Assembly: GCA_030374765.1 (NCBI GenBank)
Contig: JARGXX010000025.1
Span: 186,001 to 250,000, forward strand
Direction of reading: 5' to 3'
DNA length: 64,000 bases
Source: Agarophyton chilense
Taxonomy: Eukaryota > Rhodophyta > Florideophyceae > Gracilariales > Gracilariaceae
A program made the translations under genes and the position numbers. Each line of letters starts with the position of its first letter. Within the stretch, counting starts at the first letter, position 1. This document shows, one piece after another, positions 55,467-64,000 of the stretch. Under the pieces are notes generated by a model, which was given only the letters and a program-made list of their open reading frames with translations, did not search any database and was not told where the DNA came from.

Positions 55467-57406
55467 ATGAACGGACCACTGGAACGAAGAATTATCTGGA
55501 TTCTAACCTTTGGTTTAATTCCCCAACGGACCAGAAGTACAGAAGCAAGCGCCATTATGAATGCAGGAAACACACCCAACCGACCCGACCATAGGACTCG
55601 CACAACAAGACGAAGCGCAACTACAACGCCGGAGATGTCGCCTGACCCTCAGGTTGATACTGCTAGCGACCACGGAAGCACGAGGAGTCAGCCGCAACAA
55701 GTACTGACCCCCCTGGATAACCCTGAAAGGATTCGCCGAGAACCCACGGTGGCAGCGCGTTTACGAGAACGCCTCACCAAGGCCACCTCTAGACCAGGGA
55801 CACGTCAAGGAGAAACCCACCAGACCGAAGGAATTAGGGAAAACATGCCGGCAGGGCTTGCCGACCTTCTCTGGCCCCATCTGCGTGAGCTCTGCTCAGC
55901 CCATGTGGATTCCATTATAGACGTGCAACTCGCTACGGCGATCGCTAACCATACGGATTACCTCATCACGCGAATCGTCTCTAATGTAATAGAGTCTGAA
56001 TTATTCAGGACGTTCAAGGAGCAATGACCCGCCTGGTAGGCAATTTGGTCCCTAGGACCACTCCACCACAAATTAACCATCCAGTCTCCATATGGCAACC
56101 CCCTACCGAACCGCCAGGAGTGGCGGCATTATCCGCCCCTCGGCGGGAGTACCATCAGGTAAACCCCATACTGGGACAATCTAGGAGCAGAAGAGAAGTT
56201 TCGCGTCTAAATGAGAGACAGATTGCCCATCAGGAGAATCCAAGAGTGGAACAATCGAGAAGCAGAAGAGAAGCTCCCCGTCTAGAAGAGAGACCGCTTG
56301 CCCCACTCGACGAAATATGTAAGGTACAGCGACCTCAGGGCTCCATCGGATCTGATAGAGAGATCGATTCTTCAGGTCCCTATTCCGCTGGAAAGAAAAT
56401 AAGCAACCGCAGAAGAAAGAAAAATAGAAGGAGCAAGAGAAGAGATCATTCGGACACGAGTGATTCCGAATCCATTTCGACCGAAACGACCGACTCGAAA
56501 GTGGATGAAGCTGCCGTCAGAGGCCTCAGACCACTGACAAACACAAACGAACTTTTCCTCAAGGTTCTAGACTACTGGGATTACGGGCTGGCTGACAGGT
56601 CCGCGAAGTATTCTGGTTCGGTGGCTCGAAGAGTCGCCAGATGAGCCCAACGGATGCAACTAACCATTTCGGACAAGTTCTCGGGTTCCGATCCCATTGG
56701 TGTCGTTAAGTCTCTCAGTTTGTTCCGTACGGCCTGCGATCAGAGGGGTGTTCACGAGGGCACTGCTCTGTACCCCTTCCAATTCTTCCTTACAGGACAG
56801 GCGCGTGACCGATTGGTTTCGAAGATATCTGGCGCAACTGACCTCGTGGATGCTCAAGAGCGTGAGCTCATCAGGTCATACTCGCAGGTTGTTCATTACC
56901 TCTTTGAAACATACGCCACAGATGAAGTCATAATGGATGCCCCCCAGGAAGTTATCTCCTTTCGGCAAAGATCTCACGTGACCGAATCGGCTTTCGCAGA
57001 CTACCTATGGAAGAAGGCTTACCGATGTGGAAACGTGTTCTCTGAAGGACGGCTTAAATGTTACATCATCATGGGAGTGCTTCCTGCCATTCGGACACAT
57101 GTGCGCAATTACCCCACGGAAAACCCGCAATACTCCTTCCGAAGGCTCCGTACCTACGCCGAGGGTTATGAAAAAACCTACAGGACCTCCAGGCGCAACG
57201 CTGATATAACCAGAGGACACGTAACTCCATTGCTTGAACCCAACCAAGCCCATTTGGTTAGCTCCACGGAGTCGGACATGGATGCATCACTCCATTACGC
57301 CGATTCGGGAGATGTTCTAGTATTCGCTCTAACGGAGAGAGCAGACACCTGCGACAGCGTTCGGACTGCCGATAGGTCGCTTGCGGCGAAGGAAAAGGGG
57401 TGGTAG
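55467..57406 (+). other. Gag region of the 55016 element
   Basis: Three adjoining open stretches cover a Pro/Arg/Thr-rich N-terminal part (55467-56027), an Arg/Ser/Glu-rich middle with repeated RSRREAPRLEER-like units (56024-56644), and a capsid-like part (56654-57406). The last holds LFRTACDQRGVHEGTALYPF, then L-T-G-Q-A-R-D-R-L and a Q-R-S-H-V-T-E-S-A-F-A-D-Y-L segment, typical of retrotransposon gag capsids. No zinc knuckle is recognised. Fossil. Confidence 0.7.
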
Positions 57407-57636
57407 AGCTACAACACCAGCGAGCTGGAAGTGGGGTGTAAGGCCACTACTCGCCAGCGAGGGTGAACAGTGCAACTGTAAAACGTTGATGGAACGTAGG
57501 TACGAGACGGCTCATGAAGTGGTTCGGGGCTGACTATCTATTATAGCTCTTCCGGATCTCCGGTTAAGGAATCCTAAGCGAGGAACAGAATAGTCATGAT
57601 GCCCATGTTTTCTCCTTCACTTGGAGTCAGCGCTCA

Positions 57637-57664
57637 CCTCTGGTACACTATATACTGTGTACCA
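57637..57664. repeat. Perfect 9-bp inverted repeat after gag
   Basis: CTGGTACAC and GTGTACCAG flank the eight bases TATATACT. The hairpin lies in the gap between the gag and protease readings of the LTR element. Confidence 0.75.
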
Positions 57665-58599
57665 GGGTGAGTGCCCAAATAAATATATAAAGAATACCCA
57701 GTGGTCAGCCACATAGCCAAACCACTGTATGTGTATGGTCCCTAATGGACGTCTAGCTACAAATGGTAGTAAAGGCAGCCACGTGAATCGCCACTACATG
57801 CGCCGTTGCAAGCCACTCGACCCATGACGCCACGTGTTCCACTATAACATTCTGCCTCTAGGCATCCTATGCGGGATGCCGTTTCGTATCACAATGCTGA
57901 TTATATCACTCACTTATGAGTTCCAACCACGACTTCGCGAAAAACCAACCTACCGGATTCCCCGACATATTAGAATACTACAGATGTCCTCACGGTCAAC
58001 TTCAGTGCTTCTGCGTCCGGGAACCCATCATATACCTCCCAGGAAACTACAGCGACCACGGGACCACCCACACCCAAGTATTCTCCCTTTCCGCCCCACA
58101 AGGACGTTTTTGATCGCTCCCCAAGGGCCTGTTTCCTCTGCTTTTCAGTGACCCAACCTTGTGACTGTACGATATATCTGCCTGAGGACGCACGTAAAAA
58201 CCTCCTTGCTCTCAGGGAAGAGAATTACCGGGTGCGGAGATCCGAAGAAATGTATAACTGGGGACAGCAACGAACCACAGGAACCCCTGGAAGCTCACGC
58301 TATGCCACGCCTCCGGATACTCCGATCAAAGCCCCACAGGTCCACGCCATTGTAGATCCAACGGACGGCCCCGTGGAAGAATCCTATCCTGAGGAAGAAA
58401 CGGAAACCCCATCGGAAAACTCCTAGAGGGACGACTCGAGGCAAATCCTCCCTCTTTAAGCCCCTACCTCAACCAAGTGGACGGTCATGAGCCAAAGAGC
58501 TCCTCACCTCCCATTACGAACCACCCACAATGGACCAATCAAAATGAACCATAATTGGAACACAGTGACGACCCGGTCTGTATCCTCAGGAAAGAGAAC

Positions 58600-58930
58600 T
58601 ATAAAGTTCGAGTAACCGAAGGACTTCTTTCCAGCAACTCTTGAGTGACCACAGCTGTATTGGACACAGGCGCTGGTCCCAACTTGGTCCATCCTAAGCT
58701 GGTCTTGAAGACCCCAAGGATTACCGATGCATCACGTAGACCAATGGACATTAAAGGGATAGTACCACTTTTCCTTTAGGTAGGACCATTCAAACTCCGC
58801 ACGTGGTTCTTTGTATGTCCTAACTTGGGCGCTGAGGAAAACCTAGGGACCTCCTTTATCGATCGATACATTAAGGCCATTTATCCAGGCCTTAGGAAAG
58901 TCACGTTCTACTGCGCACCTTCCATATTGA
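58600..58930 (+). other. Aspartic protease region of the 55016 element
   Basis: A plus-strand reading holds AVLDTGAGPNLVHPKL near 58655, the D-T-G-A-x-x-N/S-L centre of a gypsy retropepsin, followed by a typical LRTWFFVCPNLG strand. Fossil. Confidence 0.65.
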
Positions 58931-59317
58931 TAACTGGTTCCGCCCCAGGGCTAGAAGCTAACCGCAAACGAGCGGTTATCTCCGAAAACACGAAGTCCAA
59001 TAAGGTTCGCCTGTCAAAGGCCATAACGATACCCCCAATGACCCAAATCTCAGTATCGTCCATTCCCAGTCCTCAGGTCTCGTATCGATTCAGAAGCACC
59101 CGAAAACGGTACTGAAGCACCTTACCTTGATGGCCAGTCGAGTAATGGACATCCACCCCAACAGGTCCTTCTTGGTCACAATCAGCAACTTCTGAGATAA
59201 ATCCGTGCAGTTACCTAAAGGTACTGTGATTGGTATCACTCTACCCGCGCCCGTGGCAACTGTGGAGGCCCAAATGGATAACCTTGCGACGCCAACTCCC
59301 TACGAAGACGTCGACTC

Positions 59318-61017
59318 ATGGAAGGGGACGGTCGCCATCGGCACAGAATTCGAATCCTATTTGACCCAGGTACTTTAGCTCCTCAGGAATACCAGGCCAT
59401 ATGGTCAGGTATATTGGGCACAATCAAAGGGACTACACACCGCATTGACCTTCAGGATGATGGTAGACCACAGTTCCAGCACCCAAACCGTACCGGCCTT
59501 AACGGTAGGGAATTTTTCGCCGACCAGATGGACAACATGCGCAAAGCTCAAGTCCTAGAGCCGGCGCCTCCAAACCAATCCGAATGGGCAAGTCCCTTTG
59601 TCCTCGTGGCGAAGAAAGAAGGCTCCGTCAGGTTCTGTGTCGACTACAGAAAGCTGACCGCAGAAATCAAGAGGGACTCATACCCGATACCCCGCATGGA
59701 CGACTTTCTGGATTCCTTAGGCGAAGCTGTTGTATTCACCACACTGGACGCCAACTCGGGATATTGGCAAATCTCTTTGGCCGAAGATGCGAGAGCGCTG
59801 ACAACCTTTACCACCCATGAAAGTCTGTTCAGATTTACTCGCATGCCCTTTAGTTTGAAAAAATGCTCCAGCCACTTTCCAACGGGCAATAGACATTATA
59901 CTGTCCAGAGTCAAATGGAATCTTGCCTGGTCTATTTGGATGACGTTATAATCTTCTCACGGACCGTAAAGAAACATTTTCGCCACGTGAAAAAGGTGCT
60001 AACAATTCTACAGGACGCTGGAGTAACACTGAAACTCCGCAAATGCGCTTTTTTCCAGGCCTCAGTGGACTATCCTCGTCACGTCCTCCTCCCAGGAAAG
60101 CTAAAGGTGGCCACACGGACCACAAATGCGATTCGCCAGGCTAAGTCTCCTAGGACCCACACGGAACTACGATCCTTCGTAGGCTTGTGCAACGTGTACC
60201 GACGGTTCGTCCAAGGTTTGGACAAGATCTCGGCCTCTCTCAACGCGATGCTAAAGAAGGGAACATTTTCGGAGTTCGACGCCGTTACGGACGACCAGTA
60301 CGAGGCATTTCAGACCCTAAAGGACAAATTGCTGAACTCACCCATATGGGCTTTCCTAAGCCCAATAGGCCTTTTGTTTTAGACACGGATGCCCCTGATG
60401 TCCAAGTGGGTTTTGCACTTCTACAGAAACAGGAGTCACCGAAGGACTATCGACCTATTGGCTACTGGAGCAGAACGCTTACCAGCGCGGAGCGAAACTA
60501 CAGTACGACAGAAAATGAAAGCCTAGCCATCTTATGGTCCGTATTGACACTGCGTCCGTACCTTGAGGGAACTAGGTTTACCATTAGGACAGACCATGAC
60601 TCACTCTGCTGGCTACTCAATTTGACCGATGCATCGAGTCGCCTCGCTAGTTGTCGCCTCAGGCTGTCAGAATATGACTACGAGATAACCTATAGGCCAG
60701 GCATCAAGCACCAGGCAGCAGATGCCCTGTCGCGAATCATCACCGACGGAACTGATGACCCTCTATTGGACGACCTAGTTCCTACACCCTCTACAGACGA
60801 TGGACCTCAGAACTATACGGAAACAGAAGACCTTGTGGGTAAGGTGCGATCGGAGGACCCTGAAGTAAAGGAGAACGAATTATACATATTGGACTGCGAG
60901 ACAGTACCGCCCAATTCGGCACCACCTCAGGTTAATTCGATAGCTTCGGAGGGAAAAGAGCTCCTCCCTATATCTATTGAGGAACTCCTACAGGCGCAGG
61001 TCGAAGACGAATACTGA
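59318..61017 (+). other. Reverse transcriptase and RNase H region of the 55016 element
   Basis: The 59318-60382 frame contains a well-kept reverse transcriptase: ASPFVLVAKKEGSVRFCVDY, RMDDFLDSLGEAVVFTTLDA, and CLVYLDDVIIFSRTV holding the Y-x-D-D metal site. The overlapping frame to 61017 encodes RNase H: FVLDTDAPDVQVGFALLQK, AERNYSTTENESLAILWSV, FTIRTDHDSLCWLL and a final KHQAADALSR. The order is that of Ty3/gypsy pol. Fossil. Confidence 0.85.
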
Positions 61018-61019
61018 AA

Positions 61020-61907
61020 GGAAACAGCCCATTTGGTAGGAACCGCAGGATGCCTGTTCGACTATGACCGATTTGGACTACAATTCGCCGCTCACCGCTG
61101 GATGGCGCACTTCAACGGGTAATGCCAACGTCGCTAAGGGCGCGATTCCTATACCTCGCCCATTTCCCCCGCTTGGCTCGTCACCCTGGAGGCCGACGAA
61201 TGTACCAGACCCTAAGGTTCTTCTATTGGCCACTAATGGCGCAGAACCTATGGCAAACCGCACGTAACTGTGCATCGTGCGCACAGATCTGAGGGTCTCG
61301 TGGCAACCATCAGGCCAAATTGAAGCTCTTTCCTGCCGCAGGTCCAATGGAATTTGTCGCAATGGATATGCTTGGGCCTTTGCCAAAAGCATCTCATGGG
61401 AAACGGTTTGTCTTGGTTGTAATCGATAGGTTTACCAAACTTACCATAGCCCTTCCCTTAGGAAAGACGAATGCCACGGATTTCGCCACGGCCTTCTTGT
61501 CCCACTGGGTATATCCATATGGCATGCCACTCTACCTCCTTACGAATAACTGCAGACAGTATGTATCCAAAGTCTTCTCGCATGTCTGTGCTACCATAAA
61601 TATCAAACATATGACAACCACGGCGTACGACCCGCAAACCAATGGCCAAGCCGAACGTCTCAACTGCACCTTTCTGGACAGATTGGCGCACTACGTTTCG
61701 GAGCACCAATTGGACTGGGACGAATATGTTAAGCCACTGGTTTATGCCTACAACACGCAGGTGCACGCTTCCACAGGGACAACGCCTTTCGACTTAACGC
61801 TAACGAGAGCGCCGCCGCCGATAGCTGTTGACCTTCAGGAGTCTATCATGCCCCAGGACATAACCGAGGGGATGACTCCTACCCAGGCGAAGCCCTACTC
61901 GCGCTGA
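61020..61907 (+). other. Integrase region of the 55016 element
   Basis: The core (61320-61907) shows FVAMDMLGPLPKASHGKRFV with the first catalytic Asp, VVIDRFTKL, a further segment with Y-G-M-P-L-Y-L-L-T-N-N, TTAYDPQTNGQAERLNCTFL, and VYAYNTQVHASTGTTPFDL. These are the DDE integrase landmarks of gypsy elements. A weaker zinc-binding area precedes it. Fossil. Confidence 0.85.
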
Positions 61908-62414
61908 CGCATTGGCCGCATTCTCCAATCGGCCAGAACTGTACTAACCAAAGCCCAACGGCGCAACAAGATCAATTTCGACAAAGCCGTTTGGAACAAA
62001 CCAACCTATGGGAAAGGAGACCTGGTTTACCAGGACCGGCCACCGAAGGACAATGAGGAACTTGAAAACACTACGCGGAAGCTCTTTCCCCGCTCTACGG
62101 GACCATACAAATTCCTTAAGGCCAATGAACACACCATCACTTTACTCAATGACGGCCTACAGGACACAGTGTCTATTGACAGCGCGACACGAGCTCCCAG
62201 TTCCTCCGGACCACCAACGTCCCAGCCCCCTGGCCCAACGGAAGCACCACGACCTCAGATATACGATCAAGTCTCCACACCCCCTAAGGCAGTTCCCAAT
62301 GACTCAAATAGCCCCACGGACATGATGATCAATGCCAACTACTATGACCCATCGCTCCCAACCGACTCGGATGGATTCGCCCTTCTGGACCACACTCTCC
62401 TTCCGTAGGATGAA

Positions 62415-62580
62415 GATCAACCGGAATATGTAATCGAGCGCATCATCTCCGCTGGTCGGGTAGACGATGGAACTATGCGCTATCGCGTCCGTTGGTTCGG
62501 CTACACACCTGAGGAAGATACTTGGCAAGAGACTCAAACGATTCCGGCTAGTTTTATCGCCCGCTATTGGCGCAGAATCA
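62415..62580 (+). other. Chromodomain of the 55016 element
   Basis: The plus-strand reading EYVIERIISAGRVDDGTMRY is followed by RVRWFGYTPEEDTWQ and ends with a short helix. All chromodomain landmarks (aromatic-V-I-E, Y-x-V-x-W-x-G-Y, D-T-W) are present. In chromoviruses this C-terminal domain is thought to steer integration toward methylated histone. Confidence 0.85.
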
Positions 62581-62910
62581 GCCACTCGGAACGCCGCCTT
62601 CAAGAGAGGGCAACCATTGGTTCGAATAATCCCAAAACGCCTCCCAAACCGCCTCCCGACACGACAGTTTGCAGGAGCACAACGGTTCGTCGTAGCTCTC
62701 GCATCAGGGACCAAGTTCAAACCTTCGGAGACACCTGAGGAAGACTCGAGGAGCTCTCAAGATTAGACGCCGTCCCGGGGCCCGCACGCTTGAGATACAA
62801 GAACGACCCTGGGAAAGCACACGCATTAATTTATTTGACAAGTAACAAAGGTAGAACAGCCCGCACCATGACCTCGAGGTTCGCTGAAGCGCTCGGAACA
62901 CCAACAGGAC

Positions 62911-63991
62911 TCACGGGGGCGGCTCAGCAGTAACTCCGTCGTTCTCATTGGAACCTGCAGGAGTGAAACCTGGACTAAGGTCATCCGAAGAGCCAACTGG
63001 ATAACCAGAACCGGCTCCAGCGATCCAAGCACGCTTCTTCGGCGGAGAGTTACCTGAGGATCTATTATCACCATTGGAAGCACCCCGGTCGCTCAAATTT
63101 AGACCATACCGGGCATCCAAGTCGGCAGTATCCCACTGGGACATCACCTGCGCCTATTGCTACCGGATACTGAACATAGTGGTTTTCAGATCCTGACCCC
63201 GTTGGACAACCGCGGCGTAGCGCACCGAGCGACGCGCCCAGGAGTAAGCTTCTCTCAGCACTGTCGCAATGTTCATCGACGCAGTAATACTAACGGGACG
63301 GCAGAATGGCATGATGCACTGCCCGCGGATTTCGTCCGATGGTATGGTCATAGCGGTCCCCGGGGCGCTTTTAAGCTACTTGGTATCCAGAGGAGCTCCC
63401 CGTTTGGTTGTTCGAAGCCATGGTGCCGCTGCCCACAGGTTGATCCGCCGGGAAATAGTTAGGGACACAGACGGAAGCGACATAGTCCGGAGGGCGAATG
63501 GCATATCCGACGGGCTTATGAGGCGATGTTGGCATCGCTCGCGACCAATGGGGAAATACCGCGAAGGGAAGAAGGAAAGATGAAACCGAATCGGGCAGGA
63601 TGACTGACGTGACCTTGAATGGACAAAGCGCGCATCGTGGTTCACGGCGGACAACGCGCGTAGGGTCGCCAAAGGAATACCGAAGGATAGGAAAAGCGGA
63701 AAGGAAACACCCCCCCCCCCCCCGGTGCGCGTACACTACCTTAGGTGAATTGATTGCCAACCTGGACCCAAAGGTGAGCTCTTTCGCACTGGTACCCCCG
63801 AGGATGGTGGCGATGCGACGCCCCGTCGCGCTCACTGGTAACAAGAGCAAGTAACTGCCGGTTTGTTCATAAGACTCCGACACGTCGGGCACGGAACCGC
63901 TCGTGTCTAGGCCATTAGGATGCCGAGGATCATGACGTTCCAGCCCCAAAGGAAAGATTGGAGGTTCACCCATAGGTCCAACTAGAGCCAT
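62911..63991 (-). other. Antisense open frames after the chromodomain
   Basis: On the minus strand, antisense to the element, two open stretches occur between the chromodomain and the window edge. 63371-63991 has 206 codons and may extend beyond the window; 62911-63147 has 78 codons and is Ser/Gly/Asn-rich with an SPPKKRAW basic patch. No domain is recognised. A run of 14 C (63710-63723) lies inside the first. The position is the same as that of the antisense region in the 6422-17310 element, but I see no clear residue likeness between the two. Confidence 0.4.
63710..63723 (+). repeat. C homopolymer, 14 bases
   Basis: A run of 14 C is read directly, within the antisense open frame, where it codes a Gly run. 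Confidence 0.8.
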
Positions 63992-64000
63992 ACCCCCAGG

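Larger units (their letters stand above)
55016..64000 (+). mobile_element. Ty3/gypsy chromovirus fossil, 3' end beyond the window
   Basis: The 5' LTR (55016-55432) starts TGTAAGCC and ends CATTGCGTTACA. It is followed by TTTTGGTCTCTCGATTTAG, a primer-binding-like sequence that begins TGG. In order the internal region shows gag (55467-57406), protease (about 58600-58900), reverse transcriptase (59318-60382), RNase H (60370-60760), integrase (about 61020-61907), its C-terminal part, a chromodomain (62415-62580), and an antisense open frame from 62911 to the window edge. No copy of the 5' LTR start occurs up to 64000, so the 3' LTR is outside. It keeps much longer frames than the other two chromoviruses here and looks the youngest, but it is still broken in several places, roughly five to ten. 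Confidence 0.88.

Noticed and set aside
1-64000. CRISPR arrays, rRNA genes, bacterial operons or phage modules
   Set aside because: No regularly spaced repeats, rRNA motifs or Shine-Dalgarno-led gene strings were seen; all features fit a eukaryotic nuclear genome.

Overview
The window is nuclear DNA from a eukaryotic alga, most probably a florideophyte red alga of the Chondrus crispus type. This is an inference. It rests on three things: a plastid-targeted PebA bilin reductase (the phycoerythrobilin pathway of red algae, cryptophytes and cyanobacteria), long intronless genes packed in one tight cluster, and flanks made almost wholly of decayed transposons and LTR elements.

Layout. 1-3095: a decayed Harbinger-type transposase fragment, then unassigned sequence. 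3101-4278: a solo LTR with a 5-bp target duplication. 4284-6420: unassigned, ending in a second Harbinger-like piece. 6422-17310: a minus-strand Ty3/gypsy chromovirus fossil with both LTRs, carrying a decayed piggyBac transposon and an antisense reading region near its 3' end. 17311-22480: fragments of a copia-like element, a pogo-type transposase and an unknown decayed gene.

22500-44280 is the gene-bearing island. It opens with a GC-rich minisatellite. Two small Ser/His/Lys-rich genes with clear TATA boxes follow. Then come SYF1 (splicing), PebA (light harvesting), a secretory GT8-GT64 double glycosyltransferase, a plastid SppA protease, a copine-like C2 protein, and a Pro/Ser-rich protein with a NUP98 signature. 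PebA and the glycosyltransferase diverge from one short promoter region, as do the C2 and NUP98-like genes. SppA and the C2 gene converge.

44281-55015: a decayed small gene, a Tc1/mariner element with paired direct repeats in each inverted end, and a second minus-strand chromovirus fossil (47226-53517) with a GTGAT duplication and a foreign LTR inside it. 55016-64000: a plus-strand chromovirus fossil whose 3' end lies beyond the window; it too has an antisense open frame after its chromodomain.

No rRNA, convincing tRNA, CRISPR or bacterial operon is present. Percent identities and element borders were judged by eye.
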